This document shows, in pieces, positions 23,661 through 32,497 of a DNA stretch of 34,620 nt; position 1 is the stretch's first letter; every line of letters starts with the position of its first letter. The notes beneath the pieces are model-generated. The model did no database searches. It was not told where the DNA came from and saw nothing but the letters and a program-made list of their open reading frames with translations. A program made the translations under genes and the position numbers. Source of the stretch: JBAXBF01 sp034429745 (lineage in GTDB: Bacteria > Chloroflexota > Anaerolineae > Anaerolineales > DRKV01); NCBI GenBank assembly GCA_034429745.1, contig DAOUFY010000102.1:1-34620 (forward strand), read 5' to 3'.

Positions 23661-26600
23661 TTAAGGCAGGATAAAATATAATAAGCGATGATTAGTGGTA
23701 TCGCATACCCAAATACCGCCTTTGTCATCGGCAGCTAATCCATTTACGATGCCAAATCCTTCCAGACTATCGCTGAAATCTCCCCATGATCGGATATATT
23801 TTCCTTCTGGGTCAAATTCTAGGATACGGTAACCTTCTGGATCACTGGAAAAAACGTGTCCTTGCGGGTTGATGGTAATATATGGCTTATTGTCTAAGGA
23901 TTGACCATACCAACCGACGATTTCCCATTCGCGCAGAGGTGCGAAAAAGTTCTCAGTTTGTTCTTTAAAAGCTTGAATGCGCTGATTCCACGTATCGGCA
24001 ATATAAATGGTTTGGTCAGGAGCAATGGCAATACCTACCGGCTCATCCATTCTTCCAAGCTCTAAGCCATAACCGCCAAATTCTGTAATGAATTTGCCGT
24101 CTGAAGTAAAGACAACAACGCGCTTGTTGCCCGTGTCGGTAATGAATATCCGTCCTTTAGCATCAATAGCGACTTGGCGCGGACCCCAAAAAGCGTCATG
24201 GGTTTCGGCTTGACCAAAATGGCCCCAGCTTGTTATATACTCACCGTTTGCTGTGAACTTTTGGATGCGATGATTCCATGTATCAGCAACATAGACTGTG
24301 TTGTCCGGTCCTATGGCAATACCCCAAGGCTCGTTGAACGTGCCAGGTGCCGGGTTGCCTTCAGGCGAGAGCTGCCCCCAAACCTTGATGACAGAACCAT
24401 CGGGGTTGAGGTGTTGAATGCGGTGATTGCCGCTGTCAGCTACAAAGAGAGAGCCATCAGGGGCGATGGCGACATTGCGCGGTGCTTGGAATTGTCCGGG
24501 TTGAGTTCCATTTGACCCAATCACTTTTGCGGCTGTAAGTTTGATGTGGTTATTTTGATAGGGATCTTCAAGTGACTCTTCCGAGACAGTTGCCATTGTG
24601 CCGTATTCCCATATTTTTGAAACAACATCTTTGCGCAGGTAAAGCCGCATACGGTCAGCAGGATTCCAATTGTTTATGGAAAAATCTTGTTTTACTGCGA
24701 AGCCATAGGCTTTAAAATCTCGGTTAAGCCAAATATCAAAGATTGCCGCGCGCATTTGAGGGTCTGAAATGGCAAAACGAATGCGATCCCAATTGAGATC
24801 AAAGTAATCCTGATTGGGCCAAACCATGCGGATGTAATCAAATTGATAAAATGCTTTTCCTACCACTGGTTCAATTTTGCTGTAGTTGTTATCGCCCACA
24901 ATAATGGCCGGCACCTCGCGCAGATCCTTGCCGGGTGCATTACCATAGTAACGCTGATTAGTAAAATTGCGCATATACCAAGTCATAGGCCAAGATGTAT
25001 CATCGTCATAAGCCACAACCATAGCTAACCCATCGGTTGTACGGAGGGATATTTCTTCTACCTGCTTTAATACATCCTTTACACCGCGGGCGCTATGTGC
25101 ATAAACGAGATACTCGTTTGCTTGGTCGTAGTTAATGTAAGTTGCTGTATAAGCTGTCCGCATCGTTAGCAAGGCAAGAAAACTGAAGATGCCTAAAAGT
25201 ATGAAGCGGGCATATTCGCCAAATGACCAATCCCGCAGCAATCGGTATAAACCATAAGCGGAAAGCAAACAAGTAACAAATGAAGTTAGGAAAAGTGAAG
25301 TGGCTTGGAGCTGTGGCAGTTCTTTTCCCATAAAAGGCCGTTCGGGTCCCAATAGGGAACCTAAAGCGACTGGCAAACTAAGCAAAAATACAATCAGCAA
25401 AGCTGTACTAAGCCATCCTTGCTTGGTATTCCATTCCCGCCAATTTAACTTTTCAACCAAAACGCCAAAACTCCAACCACTCAGCAGGATCATGCCAAGG
25501 GTAAGGTGAACGGTAAGCCAAGGCATCTTCTCGCCGGCAATAGAGAAAGCCATAACACTGGTAAGTGCCCAGAAGAGCAGCAAAGGTAGGGTAATGTTAG
25601 GAGTTGAAAAGGCAGAATAGGACTGCGGGGGCTGGATAGTATCTTCAGCAGGCTCGTCTTCCTCATTGACAGGTGTGCCGCGTAAACCAGGGATAAAGAA
25701 GTAGAGCAAGGCAGCAAAGAATGATCCCAATACAGGGAGATATTCGTAAATCGGCAATTGAATTAATATGTAATAGTACCAGGGTTGACTGCCGCGTTGG
25801 ACTCCTTGCTGTTCGATCCAATAGCCTAAAGATCCTACTAGCCCGCTGAAAAAGCCGCCGCCGTTGGTAAATAAAGTAGTATAAAAGACTACATATACAC
25901 CGTAGAATAGGAGTGCATTCGGCAGCCAGATCTGCCAGTTCCACCAAAATCCAATCCCAAGTGCAAGCAAGGTAAGGGGAATGAGAAAGATAGCCGTATG
26001 AGCAAGCCCATCAGGACTATAATCTGTTGGTGCCCATCCCATCATACTGACTGGGAAAGCGGCCAATTGAGGCATAACGAGGGTGAATAAAAGCACGATG
26101 GCATTGAAAGAGCGCTCTTTAAGCAACCTTTCGCGCGTAAAACCGCGGACAAGGAAATAAAAGGCTAGGATTATGAAAACCAAGCCTATTCCCAGCAATA
26201 CCCAAACGAGAGGAGAAGAAGGCTGAACTGCGGCTGTTTCTGCAGGGGTGGGTGCCGGCGGTGTAGGTGTTGTTGTGCCACTGTGAGACTCAACGATTTT
26301 CAATCCTAAACCGCTTATGAATATAGCTAAACCCAATACTAGTGTTGTAAAGAAAGCTTTTTTATACTCCCAAGACTGTCGGGATAAACGATGGAGAAAA
26401 TAAAACCCCAAAAATAATAGAGCCTGAGCGGTATAGATAAAAGCTGTTTCCTTGCTTGTAAAATGCAAAACAGTTGCTGCGGTAAGCCAAAATAGATAAT
26501 GGTTCTTTCCTGTCTCTAGGTAACGCAGAATTGCCCAAAGTGTCATTAAGCCAAACAAGCCTACAAAGGCTTCGTTGCGGGCATAACGGCCATAATAGAG

Positions 26601-27023
26601 CATGTAAGGAGAGATGACCCATAACGCTGCTGCTATAAGTGCGCCTGCGCGTCCCAAATAACGGCGAAAATTCCAGAGAAAGACTACAGAAAGAATGCTG
26701 GCTAGTGCGTGTGGAATGCGTGAGGTGAAATCTGAGTCACCAAACAGGAAATAAGAAAGGGCAATTAAATGAAATTGCAATGGACCGTGCATCATGGGGG
26801 TATGCTGATACCCTTCGCCGCGATACAACTTCCATGAGTAATAGGTGTGAAGACTCTCATCGTGACTCATTACCCGTGTGCCTAAGTCGTAAAAACGACT
26901 GATAATCGCAAAAATAATGATCACTGTGAAGAGGATCACTTCACCATTGATTTTTATCTGCTCAAAAAATGGCTTATCAAGCCAGGAATTTGATGATGGA
27001 ACAGAAGTATTTGTTTCGATCAT
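23661..27023 (-). CDS. Agl23-like GT-C membrane glycosyltransferase fused to an NHL beta-propeller
   Basis: A 1120-residue integral membrane protein. The N-terminal 700 residues or so are a GT-C (family 39-like) transferase: after the first helix comes a loop with D55-E56 in SHDESLHTYYSWKLYRGEG, the usual acid pair, then many helices. This matches the Agl23-type group thought to transfer sugars from polyprenyl carriers. A Pro/Thr-rich extracytoplasmic insert lies near 250-272. Residues 830-1120 carry six NHL repeats (e.g. FVADSGNHRIQHL, VYVADTWNHRIQKF, IYIADTWNQRIQAF, WVCDTTNHRLLYF), i.e. a six-bladed propeller presumably outside the membrane. It overlaps the preceding 64-residue gene by four bases and precedes pheT by 16. 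Confidence 0.85.
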   Translation of the reverse strand: MIETNTSVPSSNSWLDKPFFEQIKINGEVILFTVIIIFAIISRFYDLGTRVMSHDESLHTYYSWKLYRGEGYQHTPMMHGPLQFHLIALSYFLFGDSDFTSRIPHALASILSVVFLWNFRRYLGRAGALIAAALWVISPYMLYYGRYARNEAFVGLFGLMTLWAILRYLETGKNHYLFWLTAATVLHFTSKETAFIYTAQALLFLGFYFLHRLSRQSWEYKKAFFTTLVLGLAIFISGLGLKIVESHSGTTTPTPPAPTPAETAAVQPSSPLVWVLLGIGLVFIILAFYFLVRGFTRERLLKERSFNAIVLLFTLVMPQLAAFPVSMMGWAPTDYSPDGLAHTAIFLIPLTLLALGIGFWWNWQIWLPNALLFYGVYVVFYTTLFTNGGGFFSGLVGSLGYWIEQQGVQRGSQPWYYYILIQLPIYEYLPVLGSFFAALLYFFIPGLRGTPVNEEDEPAEDTIQPPQSYSAFSTPNITLPLLLFWALTSVMAFSIAGEKMPWLTVHLTLGMILLSGWSFGVLVEKLNWREWNTKQGWLSTALLIVFLLSLPVALGSLLGPERPFMGKELPQLQATSLFLTSFVTCLLSAYGLYRLLRDWSFGEYARFILLGIFSFLALLTMRTAYTATYINYDQANEYLVYAHSARGVKDVLKQVEEISLRTTDGLAMVVAYDDDTSWPMTWYMRNFTNQRYYGNAPGKDLREVPAIIVGDNNYSKIEPVVGKAFYQFDYIRMVWPNQDYFDLNWDRIRFAISDPQMRAAIFDIWLNRDFKAYGFAVKQDFSINNWNPADRMRLYLRKDVVSKIWEYGTMATVSEESLEDPYQNNHIKLTAAKVIGSNGTQPGQFQAPRNVAIAPDGSLFVADSGNHRIQHLNPDGSVIKVWGQLSPEGNPAPGTFNEPWGIAIGPDNTVYVADTWNHRIQKFTANGEYITSWGHFGQAETHDAFWGPRQVAIDAKGRIFITDTGNKRVVVFTSDGKFITEFGGYGLELGRMDEPVGIAIAPDQTIYIADTWNQRIQAFKEQTENFFAPLREWEIVGWYGQSLDNKPYITINPQGHVFSSDPEGYRILEFDPEGKYIRSWGDFSDSLEGFGIVNGLAADDKGGIWVCDTTNHRLLYFILP

Positions 27024-27214
27024 TTGTTTTCTTCACTTGCTTTCTTGCTGCCAATTTCAACAGCTTGAATTTGAATTTGATAGCGTTTATTTTTAATTTC
27101 TGCTTTTGTTGAAGCGAAAAAGCCGCGTGAGCCGGTTTTAAACTCTTTTGGATTTAAAGCGATTATGGATATAGGTTCTCCATCGCTCGTTTTTAATTCT
27201 GCGATAATGTTCAT
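27020..27214 (-). CDS. Unknown 64-residue protein coupled to the glycosyltransferase
   Basis: Small, Lys-rich, mostly beta-strand protein (NIIAELKTSDGEPISIIALNP, then KTGSRGFFASTKAEI and RYQIQIQAVEIG) without signal peptide or Cys. I recognise no family. An AGGAGGTGA ribosome site is perfectly placed, an extended -10 lies upstream, and the stop overlaps the glycosyltransferase start as ATGA, so it is almost certainly translated. It is the first gene of the four-gene operon. The pattern resembles a small beta-barrel that may assist the next protein, but that is only inference from coupling. Confidence 0.75.
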   Translation of the reverse strand: MNIIAELKTSDGEPISIIALNPKEFKTGSRGFFASTKAEIKNKRYQIQIQAVEIGSKKASEENK

Positions 27215-27283
27215 CGCTCACCTCCTAGATAGACTCGGTGGTTGATTTCATGCCTGTGATCTGGTTCATTAGCTAGGTAATGT

Positions 27284-27292
27284 ATTATAACA
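27284..27292 (-). promoter_or_regulatory. Extended -10 promoter of the 64-residue gene / glycosyltransferase / pheT / S9 operon
   Basis: The minus strand reads TGT-TATAAT, with a T-run just upstream and no clear -35. It gives a leader of about 65 bases ending in a strong AGGAGGTGA site. Confidence 0.6.
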
Positions 27293-27398
27293 AAAAATGA
27301 GCTATCGGAGAAATGGAACTGAAAGTTGAATTAAACTATTCTTCAACTTATGATGCCTGAAACACGTTTTTATGTAGATAAAATGGATAAGGTAGAAA

Positions 27399-28775
27399 TT
27401 ACTTTTTCTTGGGTGATAGAACAGGCAGAGGAAAACGTGGCGCTGTTGTGCGGTATTGAATTGGATAGATAATTCCCCACTGCTGGTTTTGGCGCTGAAT
27501 CAAAATGACATCATGTTTGTTTTGACCATCAACCGTGAATGATATTGGTCCCCATAGAGATGTTTGTGTATTATAGCTTTGAAAAGCAGCTTGCAGCCTT
27601 TCGGGGCTATAGTGTGGACTACGTTGCCTCTCTTTTTTAATATTATCCGCAGCTACTTCAACAGCAGTGTATGCTTGAATAATTTTGTCATTAGGTGTGA
27701 TGGTGATAGAAAGTTGATGAGAAAGATCTTGAAAAATATCCTGCGCGGCAAGGCTAGACTTGCTGTGCCAAGCTGTTTGAGGTGACCATTGAGTAGCGAC
27801 AATTATCCCTTCGATATCGAAGGAAGAGTCAAAGAGCTCGAGGGGATTTTCTTGTGCATCGGGAATGAATAATATGGCTTTGGGAGATATGCTAGCTGCT
27901 GCAAGCTGGCTGAGGGTATCTTGAAATTCATCTTTATTCATTCCAAAGATAAAGATGACGTCTGGCTTTAAAAAACGAAGAGAAGACATGGTATCAGTTG
28001 AATTGGAGTCTGCATAATGATTGAAGGTGCCAACAATGCTCCATCCATAACGAGCAGCAAGGATGAGAAATTGCCCTTGTAGGGATTTTCCATAATTATT
28101 TAGAGCTGAAATACTTACCATTGTAGGGGGAGGATGAGCAGAGTTGGCGAGTTCAAGCCATTCAAATAATTGATTAAGCAATTGTTCCGATGAAGCAGGC
28201 AATCGAAATACCCACGGTAAATCTGTCTGAGAATAGACCATTGATGTGCTGTTAGCGATCAATAATAATACCTGTTGCTTTTCGGCTTCATTTGCCAAGG
28301 TTTGAATGTATTCATCCCGCGTAAAGGCAATGATAATAGGCACATCGTTCTCGGCAATAATTTCGTGGAAGGCAGATAACATCTCTGCTTGTGAATTAGA
28401 AACATCCTTATAATATAGAAATATAGGGCAGCTTTTATTTTCAGGGAGCGCATTTAGCTTTGATTGGGCTAGCAAGAAAGAGGCTTGTATGATGTCTGCT
28501 TGGGGCAATGTTTTATCATTGATTATTCCAATTTTTACATAGCAAGCTGATTTATGAGGAGTGTTGGTGATTAATGGCTGAGGTAAATTGTCTGGGAGAT
28601 ATGGAATATTGTATTCGCAGGCGATCAAGAGCAAGCAAAAGAGTAAAACAGCTTTTTTTATATACCTTTTACCTAGATATAGAGGAATAATGAAGCGTGA
28701 AATAGCAGTTGCTGTGGCGTTCTGTCGCAGCTTTAGGTTATTTTGTTGCTGATTATGGCTTGGGTACATATCCAC
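27399..28775 (-). CDS. Lipoprotein with type-1 periplasmic-binding fold
   Basis: A 458-residue exported protein. Residues 39-53 (YIKKAVLLFCLLLIAC) form a lipoprotein signal with lipobox cysteine C53, preceded by an unusually long polar N-region of about 38 residues. The rest resembles branched-chain amino-acid-type ABC solute receptors: IGIINDKTLPQADIIQASFLLA, YKDVSNSQAEMLSAFHEI, VVGTF-type hinge strands (SIVGTFNHYA), PDVIFIFGMNKDEF and a closing segment TSLWGPISFTVDGQN. I kept the GTG start because an extended -10 lies exactly seven bases before it. No permease or ATPase is adjacent, so it may be an orphan receptor or a sensor rather than part of a transporter. Confidence 0.75.
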   Translation of the reverse strand: MDMYPSHNQQQNNLKLRQNATATAISRFIIPLYLGKRYIKKAVLLFCLLLIACEYNIPYLPDNLPQPLITNTPHKSACYVKIGIINDKTLPQADIIQASFLLAQSKLNALPENKSCPIFLYYKDVSNSQAEMLSAFHEIIAENDVPIIIAFTRDEYIQTLANEAEKQQVLLLIANSTSMVYSQTDLPWVFRLPASSEQLLNQLFEWLELANSAHPPPTMVSISALNNYGKSLQGQFLILAARYGWSIVGTFNHYADSNSTDTMSSLRFLKPDVIFIFGMNKDEFQDTLSQLAAASISPKAILFIPDAQENPLELFDSSFDIEGIIVATQWSPQTAWHSKSSLAAQDIFQDLSHQLSITITPNDKIIQAYTAVEVAADNIKKERQRSPHYSPERLQAAFQSYNTQTSLWGPISFTVDGQNKHDVILIQRQNQQWGIIYPIQYRTTAPRFPLPVLSPKKK

Positions 28776-28782
28776 AAGAATA

Positions 28783-28791
28783 ATTCTAACA
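28783..28791 (-). promoter_or_regulatory. Extended -10 promoter of the lipoprotein gene, predicted leaderless GTG
   Basis: The minus strand reads TGT-TAGAAT, then the seven bases TATTCTT, then GTG. This puts the predicted +1 at the start codon, the same spacing as at cysE and the DUF4032 gene. No ribosome-binding site is present. Confidence 0.5.
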
Positions 28792-28848
28792 TATAATGAT
28801 AATTACCGCAGAACTCATTGTGTCGGGTGGTATGAAGAAAGACAACAA

Positions 28849-28877
28849 TAAAAGGGCAGCCACAGGCTGCCCTTTTA
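28849..28877 (-). terminator. Terminator of the sugar operon
   Basis: A perfect 13-base-pair stem (TAAAAGGGCAGCC with GGCTGCCCTTTTA) with a three-base loop and a T-run on both strands. It lies about 65 bases beyond the ROK gene stop and closes the minus-strand sugar operon before the lipoprotein promoter. Confidence 0.88.
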
Positions 28878-28940
28878 TCTGGAGGGAAATAAAATGAGAA
28901 GGATTAGAAAGAGCGAAATTGAGCAACCATTGTCATCTTT

Positions 28941-29831
28941 TCATGCACAAAGATTTCTAGCCATTCCTATGGCACCTAAAACGCCAGAGCGGTAACCGAG
29001 GGCAGGTGGTACGATGTATTGATGAATTGTATCTTTGATTTCGGTGCAATAAAGGTAGCCATTAAGTAATGGAGGAATGAGTTGATGGAGGAGTGAGAAA
29101 AGGTGCTTATGCTGCATGACACCTCCACCTATTACAATTCTCTTGGGGGATAGAATGAGGATTAAGTTGGTTACCGCTCTGGCGAGATAGGCAGCTTCTA
29201 ACTCCCAAGCAGGGTGATCATCAGGTAAAGCCTCTGCCGGCATGCCCCAGCGCTCCTTAAGTGAGGAGCCGGAGGCTAAGCCTTCAAGGCAATCTTTATG
29301 AAAGATGCAGTTACCCGGAAATGGATCTTTTTCTTTGTCATGAGGAATCAATATATGACCCATTTCCGGGTGTATGAGACCATGGTAAAGGCGATTGTTG
29401 GAAACAATGCCGCAGTTGATGCCTGTACCAACAGTGATGTAAATCATTGGGTCAAGCCCTTGGGCAGCTCCCCACAGATATTCACCATAAGCAGCCGCAT
29501 TGACATCTGTATCGAATGCGATGGGAATGTCCAGAGCTTCCTTTAAGAGCCCAACGAGGTTTGTATTTTTCCAGCCTGGTTTTAGGGTTGTAGTGATGTA
29601 GCCGTAAGTGGGTGAATACGGATCTAAATCTATCGGTCCGAAAGAGCCAATACCTATTCCTTTGAGAGTGTACCGTTTGGAATGTTCCATGAAAAAGTTT
29701 TTGATGTTCTGGATGGTTTCTTGCGGACCTGAGGTTGGAAAGCGGATTTCAGCTGCAATGTCTTGCGGACTGTTGCCAATCATGCAAATGGTTTTTGTGC
29801 CTCCGGTCTCAATTCCTGCGTAATATTCCAT
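28941..29831 (-). CDS. ROK-family fructokinase-like sugar kinase
   Basis: Cytoplasmic sugar kinase of 296 residues. The N-terminal phosphate loop is GIETGGTKT (6-14), and the catalytic Asp is probably D109 in FDTDVNAAA. The zinc-binding motif H159-C175-H178-C181 is intact (GHILIPH then GNCIFHKDCLEGLASG), in the spacing typical of bacterial ROK fructokinases (EC 2.7.1.4). No N-terminal helix-turn-helix, so it is an enzyme and not a repressor. It is the last gene of the sugar operon, 46 bases after the aldolase. Fructose is the best guess for substrate; mannose or a related hexose is possible. Confidence 0.85.
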   Translation of the reverse strand: MEYYAGIETGGTKTICMIGNSPQDIAAEIRFPTSGPQETIQNIKNFFMEHSKRYTLKGIGIGSFGPIDLDPYSPTYGYITTTLKPGWKNTNLVGLLKEALDIPIAFDTDVNAAAYGEYLWGAAQGLDPMIYITVGTGINCGIVSNNRLYHGLIHPEMGHILIPHDKEKDPFPGNCIFHKDCLEGLASGSSLKERWGMPAEALPDDHPAWELEAAYLARAVTNLILILSPKRIVIGGGVMQHKHLFSLLHQLIPPLLNGYLYCTEIKDTIHQYIVPPALGYRSGVLGAIGMARNLCA

Positions 29832-29877
29832 AAAAGCCTCTGTGGAATTTTCTCTGTTTGGGTTATCTCAAATGATA

Positions 29878-30867
29878 CTAGGAATACCTTTCAAACCAAC
29901 CTTCGGTTACTGTGGATTGATACCAATCCGTGAAGGGATGAGCCTTTTTGAGTGTTATCTCGGTAAGCTCTTGAAGTCTTTTAGCAGCAGTCGTCTGCAA
30001 GAATTGCTTGCGTTCAGCAGCTGGCAGTGCTAATGCTTCTTTCCAGATAGAACGGCCTGCTAAAAAGCCCGAGGCTCCTCCTTCGCAGGAGATTTCAACT
30101 TGACGGCAAAATGCCTCATGATCAACGGCGGCGCTCAAAACAACCCAAGGTATGGCAGCTGCCTCCGTCAGTTGCTGACACCAAGCGAGCATTTTGCCTT
30201 CATTGTGTTCATACTTCACATCTGCGGGAAACTCGGCTTTGAAAACATCTGCGCCTAAAGGGCATAACCGTTTTGCGGATTCGATGATAATGTGAGGACG
30301 TTGTTCGGCAAAAGCTGCTGATTCTTTGGATTGCCCTTCGACGATAGGATGGGTGAGCACTTCCAACACGAGCGGAATGTCATTGATTTTACAATCTTCA
30401 GCCACTTGAGAGACTAATGCTTCTTGATCTTTGGCTGTTTTAGACTCAGGATGATAATATACGAGAAGTTTTACAGCAGATGCTCCAATCTTTCTTACTT
30501 TTGAAGCATTCCACCCTTTAACAAGCACCGTTCTGCGGGCTATGGTTTCGCCGGCACCATAGCCGGGGGATTGTTCTATGGTTACAATTAGTCCAGTTTT
30601 ACCTTGCAGAGCACCGCTGGCAATAGATTGAGCTACCCCATAACGCAAATCGGTTAATAAAGCACTGCTCTGGTTGGCGATGGAGGAGATGATATCAAGT
30701 TTGCGTTCAACAATTTCTTGATATGTTACTGACATAGGATCAGCTGAATTGATGCCTTTGCGAAATGATTCTTGATGATCCAAAGCCAGCATGGTAAATG
30801 CACCTTCTGGAGTGGCGATTTGTTGAATGCCTCGATATTTTCCGATGGATAATTCTTTTTTAGTCAT
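29878..30867 (-). CDS. LacD-like class I ketose-phosphate aldolase
   Basis: A 329-residue TIM-barrel aldolase resembling tagatose-1,6-bisphosphate aldolase LacD (about 326 residues) and, more distantly, the sulfofructose-1-phosphate aldolase YihT. The Schiff-base lysine is K210 in LGADVFKAEFP. MLALDHQESFRKG near the N-terminus, LLVYYHP and LVLEVLTHP are family-like strands. It should cleave a ketohexose phosphate into dihydroxyacetone phosphate and an aldehyde. Lying between an FGGY kinase and a ROK kinase, it probably acts on a product of one of them. Which ketose it takes (tagatose, fructose, a sulfonated or other derivative) cannot be settled here. Confidence 0.8.
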   Translation of the reverse strand: MTKKELSIGKYRGIQQIATPEGAFTMLALDHQESFRKGINSADPMSVTYQEIVERKLDIISSIANQSSALLTDLRYGVAQSIASGALQGKTGLIVTIEQSPGYGAGETIARRTVLVKGWNASKVRKIGASAVKLLVYYHPESKTAKDQEALVSQVAEDCKINDIPLVLEVLTHPIVEGQSKESAAFAEQRPHIIIESAKRLCPLGADVFKAEFPADVKYEHNEGKMLAWCQQLTEAAAIPWVVLSAAVDHEAFCRQVEISCEGGASGFLAGRSIWKEALALPAAERKQFLQTTAAKRLQELTEITLKKAHPFTDWYQSTVTEGWFERYS

Positions 30868-30954
30868 GTGTATAAATCCTTTCGTTGTTGTTATAAAAGG
30901 TGATGTTGATTAGCCAAATTTATCATGTTTTTGATTAGATAAAGAATGCCATAA

Positions 30955-32463
30955 CTATTTAATCGGTATATTGCGCAGCAAAGGGTATAATCGTAGAAAT
31001 ACCGATTGATAAGCATCGTCATAAACGGAGAAAAGGACTTGACTTGGTTGGAAACGCTGTTGAAGTTGATAGGTTTGTTCAACAGCTGCTTCCGCGTTCC
31101 TGAATACTCCTACGCCCACTGCAGCGATTAGCGCTGCTCCTTGGGCAGATACGTCGGTTACTTTTGGAATTTCGATAGGCTTGCCGATAATGCTAGCTTT
31201 AAGTTCTTGCCAGATTGAGTTTTGTGTTCCTCCACCGACGGATCGCATTAATTCAACTGGAGTGCCCACCGTTTTTTGCAATCCCTCTAGCAAGTATCGG
31301 GCAGAAAATCCGATTCCTTCTAAAACTGCACGCAACAAGTCAGAGCGTTGGTTTTTCAAGCGCAAACCAAGCCAGGCGCCCCAAGAGTTTGGATCGCGGA
31401 GAGGTGGACCGCTGCCATCCAAGTACGGCAAGAACCATACCCCATTTGCAAGAGCAGGAGAGGAAAGGGCTTCTTCGATGAGGAGGGAAATGGATTGAGA
31501 GGATGAATCGTTGGCGAATGCTTTTCCCATCCAACTCATTACAGCACCACTGCGTATTCCCCCTACTAAATAATATTGCTCTCCAACGGTGTGGCAACCA
31601 CAACAAAGACCTGCGTCAGCAGCTTCTTGACTAGAGATGGGATGAGAAAGAGAAAACATGATCGCTTCAGAAGTGCCGACAGAATCAAGAACGATGCCTT
31701 CTTTGAAGACGCCGGCTGCGAAGGCAGCGCAGATATGATCATGACCACCTAAAGCTACAGGTGTGCCGCTAGGCAAGCCGCATTGTTGGGCAGAGAGGGA
31801 AAGAACTTTGCCAAGCAAATATCCGCTAGGGTATGCCGGCGGCATAAGATCAGGTGAAATGTTTGCCATTTCAAGCAGTTTATGCGACCATGTATGGTTG
31901 CTTATATCAAAAAGCATTGTGCGGCATGCTTGACTGTAGCTCGTTGCGCGTTTGCCGGTTAAACAAAAACCGATCCAATCAGCTAAGCTTAACCAAGTTC
32001 TTGCTTGGGGAAAGATTTGCGGATATTGATCGCGATACCAGCAAATTTTGTTGACAGAATATATATGATCAAAAGGCAAGCCAGTAAGCTGATAAAGTTC
32101 TAACGAACTAATTTCTTTTTCCCATAGACTCCTATAAGAAATGGTTCGTTTATCATGCCAAGTAAGCACAGGAAAAAGAGGTTTGCCGTCTTTGTCAATT
32201 AACACTCCTGCTTCCCCCATACTGCTGATAGCCAAAGCAGCTACAGTATCGGTCGTTTTTAGTTGAAGCATAACCTGCTTGATAAGCGAAGCACAGACTT
32301 CCCATAAGGTGTGGGCATCATAGAGGGGTGAAGCCGGATTTTCGCTGGAAGGATGAATCGGTGTTGGTTTTACCGCTCTTGCGACTTCTTTTCCAGTGGT
32401 GTCAATGGCTATTGCTTTTGTGTTGGTTGTGCCAATATCTAATCCAATAAGTATCTCAGCCAT
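30955..32463 (-). CDS. FGGY-family carbohydrate kinase
   Basis: A 502-residue two-domain sugar kinase of the xylulokinase/fuculokinase superfamily. Domain I has the phosphate loop DIGTTNTK (9-16) and the catalytic Asp D242 in LGGHDHICAAF. Domain II has the ATP-site segments GTSEAIMFS, LPYLDGSGPPLRDPNSWGAWLGL and SVGGGTQNSIWQELKASIIGKPIE. It phosphorylates a sugar entering through the adjacent ABC importer, most likely a ketose or polyol. It lies between the transporter genes and the aldolase. Substrate specificity cannot be read from the sequence alone; residues around THWHDK-like TWHDKRT (101-107) and the GGHDH loop would be the ones to compare. Confidence 0.87.
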   Translation of the reverse strand: MAEILIGLDIGTTNTKAIAIDTTGKEVARAVKPTPIHPSSENPASPLYDAHTLWEVCASLIKQVMLQLKTTDTVAALAISSMGEAGVLIDKDGKPLFPVLTWHDKRTISYRSLWEKEISSLELYQLTGLPFDHIYSVNKICWYRDQYPQIFPQARTWLSLADWIGFCLTGKRATSYSQACRTMLFDISNHTWSHKLLEMANISPDLMPPAYPSGYLLGKVLSLSAQQCGLPSGTPVALGGHDHICAAFAAGVFKEGIVLDSVGTSEAIMFSLSHPISSQEAADAGLCCGCHTVGEQYYLVGGIRSGAVMSWMGKAFANDSSSQSISLLIEEALSSPALANGVWFLPYLDGSGPPLRDPNSWGAWLGLRLKNQRSDLLRAVLEGIGFSARYLLEGLQKTVGTPVELMRSVGGGTQNSIWQELKASIIGKPIEIPKVTDVSAQGAALIAAVGVGVFRNAEAAVEQTYQLQQRFQPSQVLFSVYDDAYQSVFLRLYPLLRNIPIK

Positions 32464-32497
32464 GTTCGTTATCTATGCTAAAAGAGGAAAATATATG

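Noticed and set aside
30891..31082. 63-codon minus-strand frame between aldolase and FGGY kinase genes
   Set aside because: Overlaps the end of the FGGY kinase gene in another frame and has no ribosome site.
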